A stretch of 64,000 nt of DNA. Origin: Psococerastis gibbosa (lineage: Eukaryota; Arthropoda; Insecta; Psocodea; Psocidae). The position numbers and the translations under genes were made by a program. Shown here in pieces: positions 11,001 through 19,199 of the stretch. Each line of letters starts with the position of its first letter. Position 1 is the stretch's first letter. The stretch lies in the NCBI GenBank assembly GCA_963971405.1, contig OZ020490.1, forward strand, positions 11,952,874 through 12,016,873. The letters run 5' to 3'. The notes below the pieces were generated by a model. That model ran no database searches. It was not told the origin of the DNA and worked only from the letters and a program-made list of their open reading frames with translations.

Positions 11001-12122
11001 TCGATATGGACGACTTCAGAGGTCAATGCGGGTCTGGAAAGTTCCCTTTGATGAAAGCCCTGCAAGCCGAGCTGGAAGGATATTCAGTCAAATTGGAATA
11101 CGACGGTCCCTATGAAAGTTCCAGCCCGAACGGGCAATACACGACAAAAGATCGTAAGTTTTGGATGAAGACCACATGTCATTGGCTGTCATTATTTATT
11201 TTAGTATTGGAGGAAGGTTCGGTGGAATGTTTACATAGCCAAGCCAGCTGAAAGGAGAATCAGTCAATAAGTTGGAATACGACGGTCCATTTGAAATTCC
11301 CATCCCTCACGGGCAAAAGATCGTCAGTATTGGTGTAGGACCATGCTGGACGACATTATTATGGGGGTATTTCGTTATAATATGAACCGCGTCTGTCCTT
11401 ACAAATTCATACCTAGACTACTTTACTTTGTACAACGCCCGCTCTTGTTAGGATTGTGTTCCACTCTCTCCACGTCCACTAGGACTTGGTAGTGATGGAG
11501 TTGATCGGAGTCCAGATGTGCAAAGCAGGTATTGGTCGGTATTTGGTTAGACTAATTTGTTTCAGCAGTCTGATCGAGGCGTTTATAATACCGGGGTTAA
11601 ATAAATACCCTAGGATTATAACTGTAAACAAACAAATTTTGAATAGCACTTTCCATTATAAAATTATCTTGTTTACCAGTGGATTAAATAAATACCGGTA
11701 TTATAAACGCCCCGATCAGGCTGCAGATGAGCCTGAAAGTAGGCATGCTGTGTTCTGCAGTTGCCAATATACATGACGGCTCTGGGCAGATCTTAAACCA
11801 GATGGGGTAGCTTATTGGTAGACTGTTGCAAGTTGTAAAAGCTAGGTCCTTCACTACTTTTACTAACATAACACAATTTACTGACCATTTTCATGCATTC
11901 ACAGCCACAGAAGTTGTCTGCGAAGAAGAAGACGGTCATATTAGCTACCACAAAGATAAGGCCGACTGCAGAATGTACTACATGTGTGAGGGCGAGCGTA
12001 AACACCACATGCCTTGCCCCGCCAACCTCGTCTTCAACCCCAACGAGAACGTCTGTGATTGGCCCGAAAATGTAGAAGGTTGCATGGAGCACACACAAGC
12101 ACCACCAGCTAGCAGAAGATGA
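3148..12122 (+). CDS. Cht7: Chitinase, group III (Cht7-like), partial at N terminus; 14 exons
   Basis: Endo-acting GH18 chitinase that hydrolyses beta-1,4 linkages of chitin. Exons: 3148-3323, 4113-4350, 5701-6004, 6421-6730, 7221-7459, 7952-8142, 8282-8499, 8829-8983, 9240-9380, 9691-9838, 10058-10243, 10420-10542, 10952-11153, 11905-12122. All introns are GT-AG and all phases agree, giving 949 visible residues. Order: Ser/Lys/Ala-rich linker (1-59), GH18 domain 1 (about 60-423) with the motif FDGLDMDWEYP and catalytic Glu182, a conserved linker (423-487), GH18 domain 2 (about 488-870) with FNGLDVDWEYP and Glu608, then a six-cysteine CBM14/peritrophin-A domain (about 882-935). This architecture and the sequence match insect Cht7, usually about 1000 residues with an N-terminal membrane anchor. 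Roughly 50-60 N-terminal residues are therefore missing upstream. Group III enzymes act at the cell surface or in cuticle matrix. Assignment is by recognition, not a database search. Confidence 0.95.
4113..4350 (+). CDS. Cht7: Cht7 exon B: GH18 domain 1, start
   Basis: Acceptor 'acattgcag', donor gtaagt. Encodes the first beta strands of the GH18 barrel (VVCYYTNWSQYRP, then LCTHLIFAFGWL) and ends inside the KTLLAIGG strand with phase 1. Confidence 0.95.
4436..4462 (+). repeat. Microsatellite (TAAG)n/(TAAA)n
   Basis: Several perfect TAAG units followed by TAAA units, in the intron after exon B. Confidence 0.8.
4640..5018 (+). mobile_element. LINE 3' end, 5'-truncated, with (ATT)n tail
   Basis: Bases about 4710-4810 read LLWNSLPTHIKESPSLP followed by IFKVRYREHLIRLIH and a stop, the characteristic C terminus of non-LTR retrotransposon reverse transcriptases (F/W-NSLP ... 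F-K ... L). A short 3' UTR follows, then a ten-unit (ATT) microsatellite tail at 4985-5018. The fragment lies in the intron between exons B and C, in the sense orientation. Clade (CR1, L2 or jockey-like) cannot be fixed from so short a piece. Confidence 0.65.
5701..6004 (+). CDS. Cht7: Cht7 exon C: GH18 domain 1, catalytic exon
   Basis: Acceptor 'gctttgtag', donor gtaggt. Completes GGWSFGTQKFKDM and carries FDGLDMDWEYP at 5805-5837; the DxxDxDxE acids are all present, with the proton-donor Glu codon at 5829-5831. Ends in phase 2. Confidence 0.96.
6421..6730 (+). CDS. Cht7: Cht7 exon D: GH18 domain 1
   Basis: Acceptor 'atttttttag', donor gtaagt. Encodes YLDFINLMAYDFHG (conserved MxYD motif of GH18) and the MPTYGRSFTL strand, ending at EGGFLAYYE in phase 0. 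Confidence 0.96.
6840..7130 (+). mobile_element. LINE C-terminal fragment in Cht7 intron
   Basis: The reading frame at 6876-7106 gives LREKRLNWWEHVLRRDENH and later GRPK...DMRSLGLS...W, the well-known C-terminal tail of endonuclease/reverse-transcriptase LINEs (R-L-x-W-x-G/E-H-V-L-R-R-D). The 3' end, with a short 'taaaagttaaagtaag' tail, is shared with an inverted copy at 45455-45585. It is 5'-truncated and lies in the intron between exons D and E, sense to the gene. Confidence 0.75.
7221..7459 (+). CDS. Cht7: Cht7 exon E: end of GH18 domain 1
   Basis: Acceptor 'gcattttcag', donor gtgagt. Encodes the WDDE.KVPYL, QWVGFDDERS and GGAMVWTVDMDDF signatures of the C-terminal half of the barrel. 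Ends within the Arg codon of AMR/EELLG, phase 2. Confidence 0.96.
7952..8142 (+). CDS. Cht7: Cht7 exon F: inter-domain linker
   Basis: Acceptor 'ccataccag', donor gtaata. Encodes EELLGISRGPNAKDVNW, then a charged stretch and EKISVSELLNKVKK, the conserved linker between the two catalytic domains in Cht7 proteins. Reading past the donor would hit a stop at 8151, so splicing here is required. A diverged copy of this exon lies downstream at 8577-8700. Confidence 0.9.
8282..8499 (+). CDS. Cht7: Cht7 exon G: GH18 domain 2, start
   Basis: Acceptor 'tattttacag', donor gtaata. Encodes QVFCYITSWSQKRPG, then LCTHVIYAFATL and REKNPNLK, the first third of the second barrel. Phase 0 at the 3' end. Confidence 0.95.
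8577..8700 (+). pseudogene. Diverged, probably dead copy of Cht7 exon F
   Basis: Within the intron between exons G and H, bases 8577-8715 align with exon F (about 7998-8120) through a 13-base identity 'ggagtgaagttgc' and further matches. Translated in the equivalent frame it stays open: NGSEVATVNVVN...QEKIVCVVEILNWVKR, against NWSEVANTEIIE...PEKISVSELLNKVKK in the real exon. A TGA lies just upstream in frame and no convincing acceptor is seen, so I read it as a decayed exon duplicate. An unrecognised alternative exon is possible. Confidence 0.6.
8829..8983 (+). CDS. Cht7: Cht7 exon H: GH18 domain 2, catalytic exon
   Basis: Acceptor 'tctgtttag', donor gtgaat. Encodes VLLAIGGWAFGS and FNGLDVDWEYP (8949-8981). 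The Glu at 8973-8975 and both nearer Asp residues are present; the first Asp of DxxDxDxE is Asn. That Asn is, to my knowledge, usual for the second domain of group III chitinases. Confidence 0.96.
9240..9380 (+). CDS. Cht7: Cht7 exon I: GH18 domain 2
   Basis: Acceptor 'attttacag', donor gtaacg. Encodes RGADDRAAYVNLLKELRLAF and LPRLLLCAAVPAS (beta-5/6 region). Starts and ends in phase 2. Confidence 0.95.
9691..9838 (+). CDS. Cht7: Cht7 exon J: GH18 domain 2
   Basis: Acceptor 'atatttctag', donor gtaagt. Encodes YDVPEISKYLDFINVMTYDFHG, the MxYD substrate-binding motif of domain 2, ending KKLTV in phase 0. Confidence 0.95.
10058..10243 (+). CDS. Cht7: Cht7 exon K: GH18 domain 2
   Basis: Acceptor 'taattccag', donor gtaagt. 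Encodes DFSAREWVKQGAPKEKL, IGMPTYGRSF and ASGGG, ending AGFMSYYE in phase 0, parallel to exon D of domain 1. Confidence 0.96.
10420..10542 (+). CDS. Cht7: Cht7 exon L: GH18 domain 2
   Basis: Acceptor 'tttctttcag', donor gtgggt. Encodes VCDFLQKDNTTLVWDNEQQV and QWVGFDDERSLKTK, phase 0 at both ends. Confidence 0.95.
10952..11153 (+). CDS. Cht7: Cht7 exon M: end of GH18 domain 2
   Basis: Acceptor 'actttttcag', donor gtaagt. Encodes MTWLKEEGFGGIMVWSVDMD and a YDGPYESS...YTTKD tail leading to the chitin-binding domain. Ends in phase 1. A decayed copy follows in the next intron. Confidence 0.96.
11208..11334 (+). pseudogene. Decayed tandem copy of Cht7 exon M
   Basis: About 55 bp after exon M the sequence repeats its start ('ggaggaagg.ttcggtggaat') and its end ('ttggaatacgacggtcc', 'cgggcaa', 'aaaagatcgt'), with a central deletion of about 75 bases and frame-breaking changes. 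The match continues past the donor (gtaagttttgg against gtcagtattgg), so this is a DNA-level duplication and not a processed copy. The gene-length reading frame is lost. Confidence 0.8.
11565..11724. mobile_element. Hairpin MITE in last Cht7 intron
   Basis: Terminal inverted repeats of about 29 bp share the core GGCGTTTATAATACCGG at 11579-11595 and, inverted, near 11697-11712. The loop is about 90 bp. Total length is about 160 bp with no coding sequence. A target duplication is not evident. Confidence 0.65.
11905..12122 (+). CDS. Cht7: Cht7 exon N: CBM14 chitin-binding domain and stop
   Basis: Acceptor 'gcattcacag'. Encodes one peritrophin-A/CBM14 domain with the six expected cysteines (VVC, ADC, YMC, MPC, NVC, EGC) and the aromatic residues that contact chitin, then a short Ala/Pro/Arg tail and TGA at 12120-12122. 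The motif EGERKHHMPCPANLVFNP is typical of Cht7. Confidence 0.96.
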
Positions 12123-14078
12123 AAACAATGAGGAAGAAAAGAAAGTGAAAAGAAATACTCCTATAGGCTGGGCCGGAAAATTGTGGAAATAATTGAAAAC
12201 CAATGAGATACTTACATATGTTCGTATATGTTTATTGTGCGTTGGAACGTATAGAGGCTATTTAAACTGAACAGTACAAGTGTTTACAACTTAGAACTTT
12301 CCGGTTATGCTGTCTTTAAGACATGTGTGTTGTACCATTTTGTGAATGAGAAGAGACTGAGCATCAAACTGCCACGTTTGAAGGTGTCTTACTGTTTTTT
12401 TAATTTAATTAATTAAATGTTTGTCAGTTATTTTCAGCTATTAGGGGCATTTGGTTGTCTATAATAATCCTTCAATTAAGCAGGTTTACCAGCAGTTATG
12501 TATAAAGTCTGATGAGTAACTAGGTTACAACAGATTTGGAGATAGTTGCCATCTGATGGTAGGCTTAAAAGAGGCTGAATCGTGATTCGTGAAGATTCAA
12601 TTGATTGATACAACATGCAACGTGAATTTGCAGAAATACCATTCTCGATATGGTATACCTCCGAAATTTTGGAAAACACATACTTTTGTGTTCCCGCCAA
12701 TTTCACAGAATTTCAAAATATAGGCTACAGTACCGTTACTATGATTGTTATTCAATAGGTAAAAGAACTAACACTTCTGTACCGTAAGTTAGTTCAAACT
12801 GCTACATTCTACCTAGCTTAATCAATTTTCTAATCCGAATTTTTAGCGCTAAAAAACGAATGTGGGCTGTTCTGTGTGTCTTAATTATTATTTTTTTTCT
12901 CATTAAAAGACGCACATATGCCCGTTATGCGGCGCTGCTGAGACATAATTCACTTGAAAGGCTACCACATATTTTTTTTTGTTTTTTAATACATAGTAAA
13001 GTAAAGTAAAATACAATATATTCTTCCCAAAATAACAGTTTACAATATGGTGTCATAACAGCTGTCATAGCAGCCTATAAATTAATGGCAATTTTTTCAG
13101 ATGTCAGAATGAAATTTATAGCCAACTAAGTTATTGAAAGACAATATGGTGCCCCCTATTTGAAGAAGAAAAAAATATTTATTTTTAGATAAGCTACTTA
13201 AAGTCACACCCTGACGTAGGGAAAAATGTGACGTTTTTTCAACTATTTTTTTGTACCTCAATGTAAAAAGATTAGATGGGGTTATTTTACAATACGTACA
13301 ACCATTTTTGACCCTTAAAAAATAGGCTACATTATTGCATCTGAAACTTTCAAAATCTTAGCACGGTAAATCTACCATATATCATACATTACTAAGGTGA
13401 TGTATTTTTTTATTAAGTAAATTCGACAAAAGAGACATGAAACTTGTTCCATTATGGAAATTAAAATTAAATGTATTTTATGTTCAATATTAAATAGTGT
13501 ACTTCTAAGTCCCTTCTTGCAAAACTTTCTGCCGTCTAATATCTTCGTACCTTTAAACTTTCTATTTCTTTAAGAACTATTTAACATTAAATAAGATAGG
13601 AAAAAATAAAGTAGACTAGGGTTGTGCTTGAGAAAAATATGTAGTAAATAGAGCTGAAGTTGAGATTTTAATTTTGCAAAAAATTGATTTATTTAAATAG
13701 GTAGCCTATTTATAATAGCATAGGTACCGTATGCAAAAACAGATTACAAGACCAACTCGCTTGCTGTATTCGACTATTATAGGCTATACTGTACTTAATC
13801 AAATTCTGGATCAAAAGCTAGCTTAACATTCTCTTGATGAAATAAGATTTAAATTATGGGCCCAGGTGATTTTGCAAAATAAATGTCTCTACAGGCTATC
13901 GTATGTATTGCATGATAAAAACTACTAGTACGTTTATTTTGTACAATATGCTGATGTCATTTTTTCACATGAACTGTAAATAATTTGATATGTTCAAAAG
14001 TTAATAAAATGTGTAAAGAAAATCGTAATTTCTTGTAAGGGTATACAGGATTCTAGGGTTCACAGCCTCTATATAATT
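12123..14078 (+). other. Cht7 3' UTR / 3' flank, no other gene seen
   Basis: AT-rich sequence without supported coding content. Candidate polyadenylation hexamers AATAAA occur at 13605, 13878 and 14003, but nothing in the sequence selects among them. No repeat family shared with the rest of the window was recognised here. Confidence 0.4.
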
Positions 14079-14240
14079 GACTTCGATGGCCAGGTGGTAA
14101 CGTGCTTGCACTTGTGCGAGTCTTTACAAGCCATGCGATCGGAGACGTGTCGTAACTCAACACGGGTAGTAACCTACAGAGGCGACTGAAAGATCAATCG
14201 GATGCATTTATTAAATTGTTTGTATGAGATTAATCTTTTT
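14079..14240 (+). repeat. tRNA-related SINE family E, copy 2
   Basis: Best-preserved + strand member: head 'cttcgatggccaggtggtaa' with an A-box-like TGGCCAGGTGG, a central block 'cggagacgtgtcgtaactc', a 'gaggcgactgaa' block and an AT tail. The other copies are mostly on the minus strand. Confidence 0.65.
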
Positions 14241-14411
14241 GTTGAAAAAATACATACATAATTTATATATACATATATATAATATTCAGCTCTGACTGGG
14301 TTAAATTTGGCGGTAAATTAGCTGGTGTTGGAGATCCGCAGTGAAATTTTAATAGGTCATCTTCTGAATGAAGAAATCCGGAAATCAGGTTGAGGTAGTA
14401 GGGAGCCAATC

Positions 14412-14640
14412 AGGACATGTAGCGTAGTGGTACGGACTCTGACTTTCACCCGAAAGGTTGTTGGTTCGAGTCCCACACTGGCTACATTTTCTGGCCATGC
14501 TTCGGAGGGCATGTAAAGCAGGCGGTCCCGGGTCATCCTAGTTGAGTGTAAGAGAGGGCTTTATAGCCCTAACTCCGCTGGGTTGGCTTAGTAATAGAAA
14601 CAATAAAAAGTCCTTATTTATTTATTTATTTATTTTATTT
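14412..14640 (+). repeat. tRNA-derived SINE family D, copy 1
   Basis: The 5' part resembles a tRNA with pol III internal promoter boxes: A box TAGCGTAGTGG near 14420 and a perfect B box GGTTCGAGTCC at 14464. A family-specific body follows ('ggcatgtaaagcaggcggtc') and a (TTTA)n tail at 14615-14640. Copies occur at 18500, 24133, 27158, 27980 and 49148. Transcription by pol III is inferred from the boxes. Confidence 0.85.
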
Positions 14641-14649
14641 ATAATCAGT

Positions 14650-14850
14650 GGCGAGGAATACTTCACCTCCACCCCCCCCCCACCCCGCAGCTTAGTATAA
14701 ATATCAGAGCATGGGCTTAGCCCCCCCCCCCAGGTCCACCCGTAGCCCCCGTCCTCCCCCCCCCCCCGGATTTCTGGGGACGAAGACGCTATGGAGGCTA
14801 AAGGCATAGTATCCACAATAATGAAAGGGAAACTATCCTTAATTGGTAAT
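14650..14850. repeat. C-rich repeat family K, fragment
   Basis: Several runs of 9-12 C, then 'ggatttctgggga', 'gacgctatggaggctaaagg' and 'catagtatccacaataatga'. The same ordered blocks occur at 50440-50530 and inverted near 60740-60810. Non-coding. Confidence 0.6.
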
Positions 14851-15271
14851 ATGGTCACATTCTACAAAAATGTGGCTTCGAAAAATTGTCTCGTATTCAT
14901 ACAGAAATGACAGATCTAAAATTAGATACGACATAATTAATCGTCATATTTTTTTTAAATTGCAACTGTGCTTTTCTTATAGTAGGGCGGCCTATTCGCT
15001 CTGAAGGTAGCCTATAATTTTATTGGCACTCTTTTTGTACCGGTACTAGATATATTATATGTTTTGCCATAAAGTAAACAATTACCTCGCTAAAAATTAA
15101 AAACTTAATGTACCCCCGTTTCTGGGGATTCCCATAAAAAATTAGCGTACTTTGCATTTTAGGGTACTTTTGACTAGTCATTCAGCACGTACTGAGGATC
15201 CAAAATACAAAAGTTGCGCTTGTTCCTAATGTTTCCCAAAACTTGTCTATTGTAAATTAAGTTATAATAAA

Positions 15272-15409
15272 TGTGGTTTGGATTTTGGCGCCGCGGAGAA
15301 GGAAGCGCGGGGCAGGAGGGGGGTGTCGTCTGCTGTCGCGAGCGTGTGGTTGTGTTGTATATTGTCGGCGTTGAAATAATATAATATTTCCTTTACTAAT
15401 TAAACTACA
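15272..15409 (+). repeat. 5' LTR (138 bp)
   Basis: Starts TGTGGTTTGG, GC-rich 'ggcgccgcggagaaggaagc' in the first third, then AT-rich 'aataatataatatttcc' and ends ACTACA. It differs from the 3' LTR mainly by lacking 18 bp ('ttagcagatccttcgggg') after GCGCGGGG. The 'aaataatataatat' stretch is a possible TATA region. Confidence 0.85.
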
Positions 15410-15436
15410 AGCTATTTCGGCACTTAAAAACTAATA

Positions 15437-17017
15437 ATGTCGTTGTCGGTGAAGTTTTCGGACATAGTGCCAATGTACAATGGAGAGAGTGACTTTTGTG
15501 AGTGGTTGAGAAGGTTAAAATTAGTGGCCAAATTGCAGAAGGTAAAAGAGTTAGTGGCTTTTTTACCATTATTTCTTACTGGAGGTGCGTTCGCAGTATA
15601 CGAGGGTTTAGAAGATGTAGTAAAGAATGACATAGACGCTTTGTCAACGGCGCTAACGGCGGCGTTCTCGCCCAATAAATTTGATGCTTTTGAGCAACTT
15701 AATTCCAGAAGATTGTTGCCTGGCGAAAGCATAGATGTCTTTGTAGCAGACCTGAAAAGACTGGCCGGTTTAGTCAACGGTGACTGGATTCAATGCGCAT
15801 TAATCAGGGGGCTGCCGGATTCAGCGAAGTGTCAGATGAGGGCGTCTTGCAAGTTGAATAACATGAGTCTCGAGGAAACCGTGGAGCGGTGCCGACTGCT
15901 GGTTACATCAATGGGCTCAGCTGAGTTAGGAATGGCAGCTGTGAACAATAGCCGAGCGCGGGAACCGGTAGAAAGAAGAAAATGTTTTACGTGTGGCCTT
16001 GGTGGTCATCTTAGTCGATATTGTCCTAGTAAAGCCTCAATGGAGGAGAAGAGGATCTACAATCTCAGAGGATTTACAAAAGAAGAAGTCGAGCATATCA
16101 TAAAGCATTGCTATGAGTGTCTGAGCATCGACCCGTCTCCCGTGAGATGGCAGCATGGAGACCTGGAAGTTAGTGTGGTGTGGCACAGAGTGGCGTTTGA
16201 CGTAACCCATTATGAGGGTGAAAAGTTCTTAACGATGGTTGACTGTGGGCTTAGCCGGTTTGGATTGTGGAGAAAAATCCCCAGTGAGAGTCAAGAAAAT
16301 GTTGCACGCGCTCTGGAAGAAGTCTTCTCAGAGCGGAGCCCACCTTCAGAACTGCTATTTGACAACAGTACAACTTTCAGATCAGGAGCAGTTGCCAGGC
16401 GGTGTGAACGATGGAACGTCCGACTGCTATTCAGATGTATTAATAGGCCTAGTGGAAATGGAATTGTAGAACGGAGTCATCGCACCGTTAAACGAATGGC
16501 CGCCAGGACGAAACGGAGCATCGCGGACATGGTGTTTTGGTACAATTTTACACCAAAGGTTGGGTGTGAGGGAGATTTAGTGCCGTGTAAATCGATCAAC
16601 AGCTACGACTGGCGAAACCCAATGCTCGAGAACAAAGAGGGGCATTTGACCGTTTCGGCCTTAGAGGGGAGGTTCAGTGTGGGAGATGAAGTGTTTTTGA
16701 AACCGCAGGGAGCAAGATGCACGTCTGAGTGGAGAAAGGGACACATAACGGAATTGCGTTCTGCACAGAGTGTGGCAGTGGATGGCACGCCGGTACACGT
16801 AAGCCATGTACGGAAGGTGCCGGCTCAGGAGATCATGGAAGAGGATGCCACGGTGCTGCAGCCAAGCGATGTTGGAAGAAGGTTGGCGGAGGACAACGAG
16901 CCTGGAGAATGGACTTCGAGGATGAGACGGCAGCCTGCTTGGTTGCAAGATTATGATGCGGACATGGGGGCATGTGGTTTGGATTTTGGCGCCGCGGAGA
17001 AGGAAGCGCGGGGTTAG
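15437..17017 (+). CDS. Gag-integrase fusion protein of LTR retroelement
   Basis: 526 residues, uninterrupted. Residues 1-180 look like a retrotransposon Gag capsid region (for example FSPNKFDAFEQL and SIDVFVADLKRLAGL). C183-x2-C186-x4-H191-x4-C196 is a zinc knuckle. From about residue 206 the sequence is integrase: HxxxH followed directly by CxxC (C225, C228), as if the first half of the HHCC finger were lost; catalytic Asp255, Asp309 and Glu345 with 35 residues between the last two; and a C-terminal domain (FSVGDEVFLKP, then EWRKGHI and DGTPVHVSHVRKV). The junction lies near residues 198-210, where about a thousand residues of protease/RT/RNase H would normally sit. The last 15 codons run into the 3' LTR, whose 18-bp extra segment supplies the TAG. 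Start chosen as the first ATG, 28 bp after the LTR. Confidence 0.85.
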   Translation: MSLSVKFSDIVPMYNGESDFCEWLRRLKLVAKLQKVKELVAFLPLFLTGGAFAVYEGLEDVVKNDIDALSTALTAAFSPNKFDAFEQLNSRRLLPGESIDVFVADLKRLAGLVNGDWIQCALIRGLPDSAKCQMRASCKLNNMSLEETVERCRLLVTSMGSAELGMAAVNNSRAREPVERRKCFTCGLGGHLSRYCPSKASMEEKRIYNLRGFTKEEVEHIIKHCYECLSIDPSPVRWQHGDLEVSVVWHRVAFDVTHYEGEKFLTMVDCGLSRFGLWRKIPSESQENVARALEEVFSERSPPSELLFDNSTTFRSGAVARRCERWNVRLLFRCINRPSGNGIVERSHRTVKRMAARTKRSIADMVFWYNFTPKVGCEGDLVPCKSINSYDWRNPMLENKEGHLTVSALEGRFSVGDEVFLKPQGARCTSEWRKGHITELRSAQSVAVDGTPVHVSHVRKVPAQEIMEEDATVLQPSDVGRRLAEDNEPGEWTSRMRRQPAWLQDYDADMGACGLDFGAAEKEARG

Positions 17018-17128
17018 CAGATCCTTCGGGGCAGGAGCGGGGGGTCGGCTGCTGTCGCGAGCGCGTGGTTGTGTTGTATATTGTCGGCGTTGAAATAATA
17101 TAATATTTCCTTTATTAATTAAACTACA
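16973..17128 (+). repeat. 3' LTR (156 bp)
   Basis: Direct repeat of the 5' LTR with an 18-bp insertion and a few substitutions. A purine-rich 'gacatggggg' immediately before it could be the polypurine tract. It contains the stop codon of the ORF. Confidence 0.85.
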
Positions 17129-17557
17129 TCAGACAAAGGACCACGATGTCTGGAGATAGATGGTGCGAGAGACAAAAACTCACCCCACCTAGGTAGCGGC
17201 GAGGAGGAAGAAGAATAAAATGAAGACGTGCCGAAGCCGATGCGTACAAGCCGAACGCGTATGCATTATTAAATAGATATGGAAGGGTAATGGAGATTTT
17301 CAGAATCAGAATTAAAGGTCATCTACCTGGATCTTTATGGTTTGTAGGTGAGCATCCCAATTATTGTCTTCGCAACATTAGATCGGTTAAGACGGTATGC
17401 AGTGTAATGGGCGATACAGTTCGAGTAATGGATCGAGTACATTTTAGATCACATTTCCCAGCCAATTTTCCATAAGGTGAATCTCAGATAATGTAATAGG
17501 AGAAGGGCACAACCGCACAAGTGCTTGATTAAGTCTGACTTACGCCTCCTAGATATG

Positions 17558-17895
17558 TCAATTGTAAGACTCAATAGTAAAAACTTGGTCGACAATATTT
17601 CACCATGCAGTATGTGGGCCTGGTGCTACCTTACTCACAGAATGTGTAAATTGTAAGACTCTATACTACAAATTTGGTCGACAATATTTCCCCGGTCCTG
17701 GGTTTGGCACCACCATCCTCGTAGAATGTATCAATTGTAAGACTCAATAGTAAAAACTTGGTCGACAATATTTCACCATGCAGTATGTGGGCCTGGTGCT
17801 ACCTTACTCACAGGATGTGTAAATTGTAAGACTGTGTACTACAAATTTGGTCGACAATATTTCCCCGGTTCTGGACTTGGAGCCCCCATCCTCGT
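17558..17895 (+). repeat. Tandem repeat, ~173-bp dimeric unit (2 copies)
   Basis: Each ~87-bp monomer begins near 'aattgtaagact' and contains 'ttggtcgacaatatttc'. Monomers alternate between two types (one with 'caccatgcagtatgtggg', one with 'cccggt'), so the true period is about 173 bp, repeated twice. This is an early higher-order structure. Confidence 0.85.
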
Positions 17896-18499
17896 ATGCC
17901 CATATGTCTGGGATCTACATCGTAGTCACGACCTTCCCAAGCTGTGGCGTCCTTCTGGCTTCTGTGTCCAGGTTTTCATCGCCGCTCTCCAGTTCAACAT
18001 CCTTTCCTGATGCCCTGTCCACCGAAGCCTGCTTCTGTTGCACTCCGCTATACCTAGTAATAGTCCTAACCCGAAATTTCAAAACACTGTTCACATGAAC
18101 GATGTTTACATTCTTTATTTTTTGCCAAAAACTATGGATTTTACTAGTACGAAAAAGCTGAATATTTTCTTCGGGGCATCTCCACGCTACATTATTGTGC
18201 CGCGTAGCTAGCAAAAAAAGCAGCTGCCGGTTGAAACCTACTCTTTCGTGCCGTGAACACGATAGTAAAAAGTGATCATGATAAAAACACCGTACTGCTC
18301 TGCATGACATTATTAGTAAGGCATCTTGCTTAGGCGCCCATTCCACCGACCGGCTAGGGCTATTTACAAAAACGGTGACGTGGTAGCAGACATTCAAGAC
18401 TTAGTTGGCGAAATTCCTACACCTAAAAATGTCATATAAATCGGTGCAAATAAATTAATAAATATATATATATTTGCAGGTAGCCCACCCCCAACGTTA

Positions 18500-18716
18500 A
18501 ATAAATAAATAAGGACTTTTTATTGTTTCTATTACTAAGCCAACCTAGCGGAGTTAGGGTTATAAAGCCCTCTCTTACACTCAACTAGGATGACCCGGGA
18601 CCGCCTGCTTTGCATGCCCTCCGTAGCATGGCCAGAAAATGTAACCAGTGTGGGACTCGAACCAACAACCTTTCGGGTGAAAGTCAGAGTCCGTACCACT
18701 ACGCTACATGTCTTGA
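18500..18716 (-). repeat. tRNA-derived SINE family D, copy 2
   Basis: Minus-strand copy closely matching 14412-14640: tail 'ataaataaataaggac' at 18500, inverted B box at 18655-18665 (ggactcgaacc) and A box near 18700. Confidence 0.85.
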
Positions 18717-18961
18717 CGTTGTGTGTATGTACTATGTATTTACTATGCGAGAGAATATTGGTGAACCGCCATATGCAGCCTGCGCCTGCACTCCCAAGAT
18801 TATGCAATCTATTATAAATTCGCAAATGTGCAGCATAATAATATGCGAATTAAACGACTCCGTACAAATCCTTGACTGTCCTGTCAGGCCGTAGACAGAG
18901 TGGGTCCGGACGACCGAAATATTTGCAGCGTACACTAGATAGAAAGGAGTTTTAAATATAT

Positions 18962-19028
18962 TGAGGTTACCTCACCTCCGGTGACGTCAGATGGATCCCC
19001 CGAAAAATTGTTTTGGTTACGGCCCTGC
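18962..19028. repeat. Short fragment of 'cacctccggtgac' repeat
   Basis: Shares 'ttacctcacctccggtgac' and the C-run plus 'cgaaaaa' block with 62598-62655, and a related block with the family C elements. Ends 'ttacggccctgcag', a hAT-like terminus. Confidence 0.4.
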
Positions 19029-19199
19029 AGTGGCAGTTATATTACAATGGGCACGGTAGCCATCTATTATAATCAGTTCCCTTCAATTTTTTCGTTAAAT
19101 GCCTTCGAAAAATCTACAAGACGAATTCTTGCTTATTTGACTGTGATGACTTGTTAATACACCCAGTAAAATCATTAAGATACATCTCCGCACTTTTTT

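Larger units (their letters stand above)
15272..17128 (+). mobile_element. Compact LTR retroelement encoding a Gag-integrase fusion
   Basis: Two direct repeats, 15272-15409 and 16973-17128, start TGTGGTTTGG and end ACTACA, the TG...CA signature of LTRs. Between them lies one 526-codon ORF with a Gag-like region, a CCHC zinc knuckle and a complete DD35E integrase core. Protease, reverse transcriptase and RNase H are absent, so the element is a non-autonomous deletion derivative of a Ty3/gypsy-like parent. The near-identity of the LTRs and the intact ORF suggest a recent copy. No matching 5-bp target duplication is visible ('ataaa' left, 'tcaga' right). Confidence 0.85.

Noticed and set aside
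17129..17260. Possible LINE 3' end directly after the 3' LTR ('ggaggaagaagaa' tail)
   Set aside because: The implied peptide is too short and generic to support a call.
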